In this document: positions 9,597 to 17,895 of the stretch, piece by piece
How the letters are laid out: each line of letters opens with the position of its first letter
Position numbering within the stretch: position 1 is the stretch's first letter
NCBI RefSeq assembly: GCF_026225065.1
Contig: NZ_JAMFSB010000303.1
Span: 1-44,871, forward strand
DNA from: Paraburkholderia sp.
Lineage (GTDB): Bacteria; Pseudomonadota; Gammaproteobacteria; Burkholderiales; Burkholderiaceae
DNA length: 44,871 bases
Direction: 5' to 3'
Translations under genes and position numbers: made by a program
Notes under the pieces: model-generated
What the model saw: the letters and a program-made list of their open reading frames with translations, nothing else
Databases searched by the model: none
What the model was told of the DNA's origin: nothing

Positions 9597-11504
9597 TTAC
9601 GCGACGCGCTTGACGGATTTGCCTGCGGCACCCGTGGCGTGATCCGTGAAGCGTTCGCGGATCGACTTAGCAATGCCCGCGCTATCCAGACCACACTCCG
9701 CGAGCAGCTTGGCCGGATCCCCATGATCGATGAAGCGATCGGGGAGGCCCAATTGTAGTACGGGACGCATAACCCCACTGGCGAGCAGGGCTTCGACGCA
9801 GGCCGAACCCGCGCCGCCCATGATGCAGCCTTCTTCGACCGTGACGATGTAGTCGTGGGACTCCGCGAGTTGGCGCACCAGCTCGGCATCCAGCGGCTTG
9901 ACGAAGCGCATGTTCGCCACCGTCGCATCCAGTTGCTCTGCTGCGGCCAGCGCCGGCGCAACCATCGTGCCGAACGCCAGAATCGCGATCCGCTTGCCAG
10001 CCGGCTGCGCGGTCTCGCGACGCACTTCGCCCTTGCCGACAGGAAGAGCGGTCATCTGCTTGACCGTCGCCACACCGGAGCCGGAACCGCGCGGATAGCG
10101 CACTGCCGTCGGATTCGATTGCTGCAGCGCTGTGTAGAGCATCTGACGGCACTCGTTCTCGTCCGAAGCCGCCATCACCGTCATGTTCGGAATACAGCGC
10201 AGGAATGCCAGATCGTATGCGCCTGCGTGCGTGGCGCCGTCTGCACCAACGAGACCCGCGCGGTCGATTGCAAAGACCACCGGCAGGTTCTGCAAAGCGA
10301 CGTCGTGGATCAACTGGTCGTAGGCGCGCTGCAGGAACGTCGAATAGATCGCCACGACCGGCTTCATGCCATCCGCCGCAAGACCGCCCGCGAAGGTCAC
10401 GGCGTGCTGCTCGGCAATACCGACGTCGAAGTAACGGTTCGGGAAGCGTTTTTCGAACTCCACCATGCCTGAGCCTTCACGCATGGCCGGCGTAATGCCG
10501 ACAACGCGCGAATCGAGTTCCGCGGCGTCGCACAACCAGTCGCCGAACACTTGCGTGTACGTCTTCTTCGAAGGCGTGGTCGCAGGCTTGATCCCTTCCG
10601 CCGGATTGAACTTGCCAGGACCGTGGTACAGCACCGGATCGGCTTCGGCCAGCTTGTATCCCTGGCCTTTCTTCGTCACGACGTGCAGGAATTGCGGACC
10701 GCGCAGTTCCTTGATGTTCTGCAACGTCGGGATCAGCGAGTCGAGATCGTGACCGTCGATCGGCCCGATGTAATTGAAACCAAACTCTTCGAACAGCGTA
10801 GCCGGCACGATCATGCCCTTCGCATGCTCTTCGAGCTTACGGGCGAGGTCGAGCATCGGCGGAGCGACGCGCAGCACGCGCTCTACGCCGGCACGTGCGG
10901 CCGCGTAGAAACGGCCCGACATCAGACGCGCCAGATGGCGATTGAGCGCGCCCACCGGCGGCGAAATCGACATGTCGTTGTCGTTGAGGATGACGAGCAG
11001 CGGCACGTCGTCTTCGACGCCCGCGTTGTTCATTGCCTCGAAGGCCATGCCGGCCGTCATTGCGCCGTCGCCGATCACGGCGATACCCATGTGGTTCTCA
11101 CCCTGCAGCTTGCTGGCGACGGCCATGCCGAGCGCTGCGGAAATCGACGTGCTGGAGTGGGCGGTGCCGAACGTGTCGTACTGCGACTCGGCGCGGCGCG
11201 GAAAACCGGAGATGCCGCCGTACTGACGCAGCGTGTGCATCTGGTCGCGCCGGCCGGTCAGGATCTTGTGCGGATAGGTCTGATGGCCGACATCCCAGAC
11301 GATCCGGTCGCGCGGCGTGTCGAACACATAGTGCAGCGCAATCGTCAGTTCGACCGTGCCAAGATTGGACGACAGGTGTCCACCCGTCTTGGAGACGCTG
11401 TCGAGCACGTAGGCGCGCAACTCGTCTGCAAGCGGTTGCAATTGGCGGCGATCGAGGCGGCGGAGGTCTGCCGGGTCGTCGATGGTTTTCAGCAAGTCGT
11501 ACAT
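9597..11504 (-). CDS. dxs: 1-deoxy-D-xylulose-5-phosphate synthase
   Basis: Thiamine-diphosphate enzyme that joins pyruvate and glyceraldehyde 3-phosphate, the first and flux-controlling step of the MEP isoprenoid pathway. The 635-aa product has [12 protein letters not shown] with the catalytic His, the ThDP-binding [30 protein letters not shown], and the transketolase pyrimidine-binding region [17 protein letters not shown]. The start at 11504 ([11 protein letters not shown]) fits the family. The upstream neighbour ispA acts later in the same pathway; folE2 follows. Confidence 0.97.
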   Translation of the reverse strand: MYDLLKTIDDPADLRRLDRRQLQPLADELRAYVLDSVSKTGGHLSSNLGTVELTIALHYVFDTPRDRIVWDVGHQTYPHKILTGRRDQMHTLRQYGGISGFPRRAESQYDTFGTAHSSTSISAALGMAVASKLQGENHMGIAVIGDGAMTAGMAFEAMNNAGVEDDVPLLVILNDNDMSISPPVGALNRHLARLMSGRFYAAARAGVERVLRVAPPMLDLARKLEEHAKGMIVPATLFEEFGFNYIGPIDGHDLDSLIPTLQNIKELRGPQFLHVVTKKGQGYKLAEADPVLYHGPGKFNPAEGIKPATTPSKKTYTQVFGDWLCDAAELDSRVVGITPAMREGSGMVEFEKRFPNRYFDVGIAEQHAVTFAGGLAADGMKPVVAIYSTFLQRAYDQLIHDVALQNLPVVFAIDRAGLVGADGATHAGAYDLAFLRCIPNMTVMAASDENECRQMLYTALQQSNPTAVRYPRGSGSGVATVKQMTALPVGKGEVRRETAQPAGKRIAILAFGTMVAPALAAAEQLDATVANMRFVKPLDAELVRQLAESHDYIVTVEEGCIMGGAGSACVEALLASGVMRPVLQLGLPDRFIDHGDPAKLLAECGLDSAGIAKSIRERFTDHATGAAGKSVKRVA

Positions 11505-11589
11505 CGTCGTTCCATTGTAGGAAAACTTACGCGCCCGCACTTCATTCACGCATTCATCGTGACGAATGCGCGGCGGCGGGCTTTCGCGT

Positions 11590-12471
11590 TCAGCTCACCC
11601 GGTTCACCACCAGGTCAGCCAGTTCGGCAAGACGCTGCGCCCGCGCACCAAACGGCGCGATCGCAGCGTGGGCGTCGGTGCGCAGTTGCGCGGCGAGTTC
11701 GCGCGACGCCTCGAGCCCAATAATCGACACGTAGGTCGGCTTGCCGTCCTTCGCGTCTTTGCCTGCCGTTTTGCCGAGCGTCGCGGAGTCGGTCGTGACG
11801 TCGAGAATATCGTCCACGACCTGAAACGCTAGGCCCACAGCGGCCGCGTAGGCGTCGAGCGAACGCATTGCGTCCGCGCCCGGCGCTTCGCCCGCCAGTG
11901 CCCCCATGCGAACCGAAGCACGCAACAGCGCGCCGGTCTTCATGCGGTGCATCGTTTCGAGTTGCGGCCGGGTCAGCCTGTGACCGACGCTCGCCAGATC
12001 GATCGCCTGGCCCCCAGCCATACCGATCGAACCGCTCGCCAAAGCCAGTTCGCGCACCAGCGCTGCCTGTTGCGCCGGCGGCAAAACGTCGGCCGTCAGC
12101 GTAACGAAAGCTTGCGATTGCAGCGCGTCGCCGACCAGCAGCGCGGTCGGCTCATCATACTGAACATGCACCGTGGGTTTGCCGCGACGCAGCGCGTCGT
12201 CGTCCATGCAGGGCATGTCGTCATGCACGAGCGAGTACACGTGGATCATCTCCAGCGCCGCCGCGGCCGCGTCGAGGCCTTCGACACGTGCGCCGGTCAG
12301 CTCGCCGGCGGCGTGGCAAAGCAACGGGCGGACCCGTTTACCGCCGCCCAGAACGGCATAGCGCATCGCTTCGTGCAGTTGCGCAGGCTCGACGGTCGGC
12401 TCCGGCAAATAGTGTCCGAGTGCCGTCTCGACGCGCTCGAGTACCGAGTGCATCCATTGTTCGAAAGTCAT
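11590..12471 (-). CDS. ispA: Farnesyl diphosphate synthase (polyprenyl synthetase family)
   Basis: Condenses isopentenyl diphosphate with allylic diphosphates to make farnesyl diphosphate for quinones and undecaprenyl carriers. The 293-aa product shows the first aspartate-rich motif in [19 protein letters not shown] and the second in [11 protein letters not shown], both needed for Mg-diphosphate binding. Its start overlaps the xseB stop by 4 bp, so the two are translationally coupled, and dxs follows after 85 bp. The xseB-ispA-dxs order is the classic proteobacterial arrangement. Confidence 0.96.
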   Translation of the reverse strand: MTFEQWMHSVLERVETALGHYLPEPTVEPAQLHEAMRYAVLGGGKRVRPLLCHAAGELTGARVEGLDAAAAALEMIHVYSLVHDDMPCMDDDALRRGKPTVHVQYDEPTALLVGDALQSQAFVTLTADVLPPAQQAALVRELALASGSIGMAGGQAIDLASVGHRLTRPQLETMHRMKTGALLRASVRMGALAGEAPGADAMRSLDAYAAAVGLAFQVVDDILDVTTDSATLGKTAGKDAKDGKPTYVSIIGLEASRELAAQLRTDAHAAIAPFGARAQRLAELADLVVNRVS

Positions 12472-12773
12472 AGGTCGTCCCCGCTATCTGTAGCGGCTGT
12501 GCTTGCGCCACTCATGGGCAACGGTTTGAGGGTCTCGCCATCGAGGACCCGCACCTGCTGCTCGACCTTTTCCAGTTGTTGCTGGCAAAACGTCACGAGG
12601 CTCGCGCCGCGCCGGTACGCGGACAGCGATTCCTCCAGGCTCAGACTACCGCCTTCCATCCGCGCAACGAGCCCTTCCAGCTCCGCCAGCGCCGCTTCGT
12701 AATTCTCGGGCAGCGCCGTGCTGTCGGCGCCTTCGGCTGTTGCTGCGGTATCTTTCGACGCGGTCTTCGCCAT
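12468..12773 (-). CDS. xseB: Exodeoxyribonuclease VII small subunit
   Basis: Small subunit of the single-strand-specific nuclease ExoVII, which works with the large XseA subunit encoded elsewhere. The 101-aa product contains the helical pair NYEAALAELEGLVARMEGG and LSLEESLSAYRRGASL that defines the family. The N-terminal 25 residues are low-complexity and variable. The ATG at 12773 (MAKTAS) is chosen over a slightly longer in-frame start. It heads the xseB-ispA-dxs cluster and overlaps ispA by 4 bp. Confidence 0.95.
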   Translation of the reverse strand: MAKTASKDTAATAEGADSTALPENYEAALAELEGLVARMEGGSLSLEESLSAYRRGASLVTFCQQQLEKVEQQVRVLDGETLKPLPMSGASTAATDSGDDL

Positions 12774-12983
12774 GAATGGTCGCAAAATTAAAACAAGTCG
12801 GACATTCTACGGCAAAAGCGACTTATCCGACCCGCTCGACTCCCTCCGCCCTGCTGGCGTCCCTTACGGCTCAACCAGAGCGTGACAGAAAAAAATCCTT
12901 TTTGCTCGGATGAAAGGGGTGAACCATCTTCACAATTTTGACCCAAATCAGACACTTAGTCGCCCCTCGGAAGGGGAAACGGG

Positions 12984-12989
12984 TATAAT
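12984..12989 (+). promoter_or_regulatory. Candidate promoter -10 for the Rieske oxygenase gene
   Basis: A perfect TATAAT hexamer 70 nt upstream of the gene start. The -35 region at 17 nt is poor (CGCCCC), and a small hairpin CCCC-TCGGAA-GGGG sits just before it, so an activator may be needed. Confidence 0.45.
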
Positions 12990-13059
12990 CGCGGGCTCCC
13001 TAAATCGAATCTTCGATGGTTGGGTTGTTCACTGCTTTCACGTCTTCACGGGAGTGGGA

Positions 13060-14166
13060 ATGTCCAATCTGAGCAATGCATTGCAGTTGCGGTCTGTTCA
13101 CAGCCAGCTGCCAGTCACGGCTTACTTTGACGAAGCGCTTCTAACGCGCGAAATCGAAACCCTTTTCAAGAAAGGTCCTCGCTACATCGGCCATGAACTC
13201 ATGGTGCCAGATGCGGGGAATTATTTTGCTTTGCCCAGCGAAAGCGAAGGGCGTGTGCTCGTCCGTAACCAGCAGTCACAAATCGAACTGCTGTCGAACG
13301 TGTGCCGCCACCGGCAAGCCATCATGCTGAACGGCCGCGGCCAGACGGAGAACATCGTCTGCCCCCTGCACCGCTGGACCTACGATCTGAACGGCCAGCT
13401 CCTCGGTGCACCGCATTTCGCGGACAACCCCTGCCTGAATCTCGGCGCTACGCCGCTGCAGAACTGGCAAGGGCTGCTGTTCGAAGCACAAGGGCGCAAC
13501 GTCGCCAAAGATCTTGCACGTCTGGGCACCAAGCAGCACTTCGACTTCTCGAACTTCATGTTCGATCACGTCGAAGTCCACGAATGCAACTACAACTGGA
13601 AGTCCTTCATCGAGGTCTACCTCGAGGACTACCATGTCGCGCCGTTCCATCCGGGCCTCGGCAGCTTTGTCTCCTGTGACGATCTGGAGTGGGAATTCGG
13701 CGAGTGGTACAGCGTGCAGACGGTCGGCGTCCACAAGGGCCTCGAAAAGCCGGGCAGCCCGACGTATCGGAAGTGGCACGATCAGGTGCTGCGCTTCCGC
13801 GAGGGCAAGGCCCCCGACTTCGGCGCAATCTGGATGGTGTACTACCCGGGCCTCATGATCGAGTGGTATCCGCACGTGCTGGTTGTGTCATGGCTGATTC
13901 CGCGCGGTCCGCAGAAAACCACCAACGTCGTGGAGTTCTATTATCCCGAGGAAATCGCGCTGTTCGAGCGTGAGTTCATTGAGGCTGAGCGCGCCGCCTA
14001 TATGGAAACGGCCCGCGAAGACGACGAGATCGCCGAACGGATGGACGCCGGCCGCCGCGCGCTGATGGAGCGAGGCGAGTCGCAGGTAGGCCCGTACCAG
14101 AGCCCGATGGAAGACGGCATGCAGCACTTCCACGAGTTCCTGCGGCGCGAGCTTGGCACGATCTGA
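13060..14166 (+). CDS. Rieske non-heme iron oxygenase, alpha-subunit type
   Basis: A 368-aa protein of the aromatic-ring-hydroxylating oxygenase alpha family. The Rieske [2Fe-2S] site is visible as C-x-H (NVCRHRQ) and C-x2-H (VCPLHRW) about 17 residues apart, and the catalytic domain has the 2-His motif in EDYHVAPFHPG. These enzymes use electrons from a reductase to hydroxylate or demethylate a substrate with O2. No reductase, ferredoxin or beta subunit lies nearby, so it probably borrows a partner. The start at 13060 (MSNLSNAL) has GGAG nine bases upstream. It is divergent from xseB and followed by a strong terminator, so it is monocistronic. Substrate unknown. Confidence 0.88.
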   Translation: MSNLSNALQLRSVHSQLPVTAYFDEALLTREIETLFKKGPRYIGHELMVPDAGNYFALPSESEGRVLVRNQQSQIELLSNVCRHRQAIMLNGRGQTENIVCPLHRWTYDLNGQLLGAPHFADNPCLNLGATPLQNWQGLLFEAQGRNVAKDLARLGTKQHFDFSNFMFDHVEVHECNYNWKSFIEVYLEDYHVAPFHPGLGSFVSCDDLEWEFGEWYSVQTVGVHKGLEKPGSPTYRKWHDQVLRFREGKAPDFGAIWMVYYPGLMIEWYPHVLVVSWLIPRGPQKTTNVVEFYYPEEIALFEREFIEAERAAYMETAREDDEIAERMDAGRRALMERGESQVGPYQSPMEDGMQHFHEFLRRELGTI

Positions 14167-14210
14167 ACGGCAGCGCCATGTGGCGCGCGCGGTGATAGCA
14201 TTCATGGAAA

Positions 14211-14235
14211 GACGGGCTTCGGCCCGTCTTTTTTT
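14211..14235 (+). terminator. Rho-independent terminator of the Rieske oxygenase gene
   Basis: GACGGGC (14211-14217) and GCCCGTC (14222-14228) form a 7-bp stem with a TTCG loop, followed by seven T residues. Confidence 0.9.
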
Positions 14236-14384
14236 GTTTAGACTTAACACATCAGTCGGTTGAGCAGCTTGGACTCGCTAGATGTCCTCGCTGCCGCCGC
14301 ACCGAAGTCATCCGTTCCGCAACTATCTTGCATGGGACCGGAGTAAGCGCTAAAGCGCTAACCCCGGTCGACAGAGGAGCCGTC

Positions 14385-15254
14385 ATGCCGCACACCCACT
14401 ACACCACGCTGATCTCTGCGACGAATCTCGCGGAGCGGCTCGCCGCTGCACCAGGCAGCGTATTCGTGATCGACTGCCGTTTCGATCTCGCCAATCCCGA
14501 GGCGGGTGCAAAGGCCTATGCCGAGGGCCACGTGCACGGTGCGCAGTATCTGAGCCTGGACCACGACCTGTCCGGCCCGAAGACCGGCGTCAATGGCCGC
14601 CATCCGCTGCCGGACCGCGCCAAGCTGGTTGCCGTGCTGGCCGCACGCGGCCTGAAGCAGGGCCAGCAGGTCGTTGCCTATGACTCGCAAGGCGGCATGT
14701 ACGCTGCGCGCGCCTGGTGGCTGCTGCGCTGGCTCGGCCACGATGCGGTGGCGCTGCTCGACGGCGGGCTGCAGGCGTGGCAGGCAGCAGGCTACGCGCT
14801 GTCACAAGATGTTGCGTCGCAAAGTCCCGGCGATTTCAAGGCGGGGGCGCCGCTCGCTGTCACGTTCGACGTGCAGGCGGTGGAGCGTAACCTCGGCACG
14901 CATGAGCGGGTGGTGATCGACGCGCGAGCTGCGGACCGCTATCGCGGCGAGAACGAAACGCTCGACGCGGTCGGCGGACACATCCCAGGCGCGTTGAACC
15001 GCTTCTTCAAGGACAACCTGACGGCCGACGGCCGCTTCAAGCCGGCCCATTCACTACGCGAGGAGTTTCAGGCGCTGTTGCCAGGCATCGCGCCCGATCA
15101 CGTCGTGCTGCAATGCGGCTCGGGCGTGACGGCGTGTGTCAACGCGCTGGCCATGGAGGTCGCGGGTCTGCATGGCGCGGCGCTTTACGCAGGCTCGTGG
15201 AGCGAGTGGAGTTCCAATCCGGCACGACCGGTTGCGACCGGGCCGAATCCGTAA
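14385..15254 (+). CDS. Sulfurtransferase, 3-mercaptopyruvate/thiosulfate type (SseA-like)
   Basis: A 289-aa two-domain rhodanese. The N-terminal domain is non-catalytic (AYDSQGGMYAARAWW without cysteine) and the C-terminal domain has the active-site loop CGSGVTA with Cys244. The CGSGVTA form is typical of SseA/TUM1-type 3-mercaptopyruvate sulfurtransferases, whereas thiosulfate sulfurtransferases usually have CRKGVTA; hence the call. The role is transfer of sulfane sulfur to thiophilic acceptors. The start at 14385 (MPHTHYTTL) follows GAGGAGCCGTC, a good ribosome binding site. The gene is separated from the Rieske gene by a terminator and stands alone. Confidence 0.9.
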   Translation: MPHTHYTTLISATNLAERLAAAPGSVFVIDCRFDLANPEAGAKAYAEGHVHGAQYLSLDHDLSGPKTGVNGRHPLPDRAKLVAVLAARGLKQGQQVVAYDSQGGMYAARAWWLLRWLGHDAVALLDGGLQAWQAAGYALSQDVASQSPGDFKAGAPLAVTFDVQAVERNLGTHERVVIDARAADRYRGENETLDAVGGHIPGALNRFFKDNLTADGRFKPAHSLREEFQALLPGIAPDHVVLQCGSGVTACVNALAMEVAGLHGAALYAGSWSEWSSNPARPVATGPNP

Positions 15255-15343
15255 CGGTGGCATGCGAGCGTCGGGTGGGCCGCGTGCCCGCCCTCCGTCA
15301 TGCCTACGCTCACGCCTTACCGCTCCTTACCGCCGCGCCTACC

Positions 15344-16213
15344 CTATACCCCGTGCTGCTTGAACCAGACCAGCGCGCGGCGCCAGCCATCTTCGGCGTC
15401 GACCTTCTTATAGCTCGGCCGGTAGTCCGCAAAAAAGGCGTGTCCCGCATCGTCATAGACGACGAACTGCGAGCCTCTTCCCGCCTCCGGTCCTTGCGCA
15501 ATCAGCTGCTTCATCTGCGCAAGGGTGTCCTGCGGAATGCTCTGATCCTGTAATCCGTAGAGGCCCAACACGGGCGCATGCAGGTCGGCCACGCGGTCGA
15601 TCGGATTCTCGGGCGTCATTGCCGTGTGATCGCCAGCGACCCGGCCATACCACGCCACCCCAGCCTTCACACGCGGATTGTGCTCGGCGTACAGCCACGC
15701 AATCCGCCCGCCCCAGCAGAAGCCGTTGACGCCGAGCCGGTTCAGGTCGCCGCCGTTTTGCCCAGCCCACGCGACCGTCGCGTCGATATCGCCCAGCACC
15801 TGCTCATCGGGGACCTTGCTGACCAGCTGCTCGCTCAGTTGCTGGATCGTCGGATACACCGATGCATCGCCTTCCCGCACATAGAGGTCTGGCGCAATCG
15901 CCAGATAGCCCTGCTTGGCGAAGCGCCGGCAGACGTCGGAGATATGCTCATGCACGCCAAAGATCTCGTGCACGACGATGATCACCGGCAGATGCGTCTT
16001 GCCCGCGGGCTGCGCGCGATAGGCCGGCACCAGCGTGTCGCCGGAATGCACGGCGATTTCGCCGGCTTCGAGCCCTTCGCTATCGGTATGGATGGTTTGT
16101 GCGGACACCGGCAACACGGCGGCCGCAAATCCGGTGCCGAGTGCGGCCTTGATGAAGGTGCGTCGATTGAAGGGAACGTGTGGAACCAGGCTGTCGACTT
16201 CGGGCTTCAGCAT
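15344..16213 (-). CDS. Tat-exported dienelactone hydrolase family protein
   Basis: A 289-aa alpha/beta hydrolase. The N-terminus carries a twin-arginine signal (NRRTFIKAALGTGFAAAVLPVSA), so the enzyme should be exported folded. The body matches dienelactone hydrolases: VHEIFGVHEHI, the nucleophile Cys in GVNGFCWGGR, a downstream Asp and the catalytic His in DDAGHAFF. Members act on carboxymethylenebutenolide or related esters and lactones; the true substrate here is unknown. The ATG at 16213 has AAGGAG six bases upstream. No chlorocatechol genes are near, so a catabolic role is not supported by context. Confidence 0.9.
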   Translation of the reverse strand: MLKPEVDSLVPHVPFNRRTFIKAALGTGFAAAVLPVSAQTIHTDSEGLEAGEIAVHSGDTLVPAYRAQPAGKTHLPVIIVVHEIFGVHEHISDVCRRFAKQGYLAIAPDLYVREGDASVYPTIQQLSEQLVSKVPDEQVLGDIDATVAWAGQNGGDLNRLGVNGFCWGGRIAWLYAEHNPRVKAGVAWYGRVAGDHTAMTPENPIDRVADLHAPVLGLYGLQDQSIPQDTLAQMKQLIAQGPEAGRGSQFVVYDDAGHAFFADYRPSYKKVDAEDGWRRALVWFKQHGV

Positions 16214-16373
16214 GCAGCACTCCTTGAGTGATGGGCAGTGAACGGCGGTGACGGACGAGGCGAAGGCCACAGGATACGCTCGTGCGCATCCTCTTGCAGT
16301 GGCTTGCCTGATGTCCGCCTGGCGCCCGAATGGCGGCCTTGAGCCGCCCTCTGCCCGAACCTCAGCCTCAGCC

Positions 16374-17729
16374 TTAGTGCAGCTTCACCCGTGGCAGCGT
16401 CGTACGGCGCAGCCAATGCGCGAAAGTGTCGAGCACCATGCGCGCGTACCCATGCAGCGCGGCAATATGCAGCCGGTACAACGACATATACATAAAGCGC
16501 GCAAAGAGGCCTTCGATCAGCATATTGCCGCCGATCACCCCGCCCATCAGGTTGCCCACCGCGCTGAAATGCCCGAGCGACACGAGCGAACCGAAGTCCC
16601 GATAGGTGAATTCCGGCAGCGGCTGATTCTCGAGCCGCGCGGCCAGCGCCTTCAGCAGGAAACTCGCTTGCTGGTGAGCGGCCTGCGCTCGCGGCGGCAC
16701 GTTGCGTTCGTTGCCCGGCCACGGACAAGCGGCGCAATCGCCGAGCGCGAAAACGTTGTCGTCGGTTTCGGTTTGCAAGGTACGGCGCACGACCAGCTGG
16801 CCGAGCCGGTTGACCGGCAGGCCGTCGAGCTGGCTCAGGATCGCGGGCGCCTTGATGCCCGCCGCCCAAACAGTCAGGTCGGCACGGATCGCCTTGCCGC
16901 TAGCAGTCCGCACCACTCCGGGCGCGACTTCGGCAACCGTTTCGCCGGTCATCAGCTTCACGCCCAGCTTCGTCAGCAGTTCCGCGGTCGCGGTCGACAC
17001 GCGCTCCGCCAAGGCCGGCAAGATCCGCGGTCCCGCCTCGATCAGTACAATGCCAACGTCGTTACGCGGATCGAGCTTATGCAACCCATACGCAGACAAG
17101 ACCTGAGCGGTGTTACGCAATTCCGCTGACAATTCGACGCCCGTCGCGCCGCCGCCAACAATCGCCACCTGAATGCGCGGCTCCGTCGACGGGATCGTCG
17201 CATCCGGCGTCGACTCCACCAGTTCGTGCGCCTGGTGCTCCGCGCGCACGCAGGCAGCGATCAGGCGTTTGCGAAAACGCTCGGCCTGACTGACCGTATC
17301 GAGCGCAAGCGAATATTCAGGCGCGCCTTGCACGCCAAAAAAATGCGTCGTACTGCCGATGGCAATTACCAGCGTGTCGTACTCCAGCACGCGTTGCGGC
17401 AGCAGTTCCGCCCCATCCTCGTCGTCCATCACGGCCGCAAGCGTGATGCGCTTCGCCGTGCGGTCAAGGCTCTTCAGCTCGCCCTGCTGAAACTCGAAGT
17501 GATGCCAGCGCGCCTGCGCCGCATAGGCAAGTTCCTGCGTGAACGGGTCCATGCTGCCGGCCGCCACTTCGTGCAGCAGCGGCTTCCAGATATGGGTTGG
17601 ATTGCGGTCGACGAGCGTGACCTGCACACGCGCCTCGCCTTTGTTCTTGTGTGGGGAATAGCGATCGCCAAGACGCGTCGCCAGTTCCAGTCCTCCCGCA
17701 CCTCCACCAACGACGATAAAACGATGCAT
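16374..17729 (-). CDS. ndh: Type II NADH dehydrogenase (NDH-2)
   Basis: A 451-aa single-subunit, non-proton-pumping NADH:quinone oxidoreductase. It has the N-terminal FAD-binding GGGAGGLELATRLG, the second NAD-binding GGGATGVELSAELRN, and the C-terminal FAD contact FALGDCAAC. The C-terminal 70 residues are amphipathic and include a segment (GGVIGGNMLIEGLFARFMYM) expected at the membrane. The start has GGAGAACTGCG directly upstream. It lies 160 bp upstream of the dienelactone-hydrolase-like gene on the same strand. Confidence 0.9.
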   Translation of the reverse strand: MHRFIVVGGGAGGLELATRLGDRYSPHKNKGEARVQVTLVDRNPTHIWKPLLHEVAAGSMDPFTQELAYAAQARWHHFEFQQGELKSLDRTAKRITLAAVMDDEDGAELLPQRVLEYDTLVIAIGSTTHFFGVQGAPEYSLALDTVSQAERFRKRLIAACVRAEHQAHELVESTPDATIPSTEPRIQVAIVGGGATGVELSAELRNTAQVLSAYGLHKLDPRNDVGIVLIEAGPRILPALAERVSTATAELLTKLGVKLMTGETVAEVAPGVVRTASGKAIRADLTVWAAGIKAPAILSQLDGLPVNRLGQLVVRRTLQTETDDNVFALGDCAACPWPGNERNVPPRAQAAHQQASFLLKALAARLENQPLPEFTYRDFGSLVSLGHFSAVGNLMGGVIGGNMLIEGLFARFMYMSLYRLHIAALHGYARMVLDTFAHWLRRTTLPRVKLH

Positions 17730-17895
17730 CGCAGTTCTCCGTATTTGCCGATCGGTTGTGCGTCGAGACGGCCAGCGTCATCCGCGCAAGGAGCCGTCTG
17801 TCAGAGATTGTCTGCGAGCAGCAGGGTTTGCCACAAGCCATCAAAGCGCATATGTGACATGCGCACGACGATATCGCTTGATAGCCAGGTCTGCG

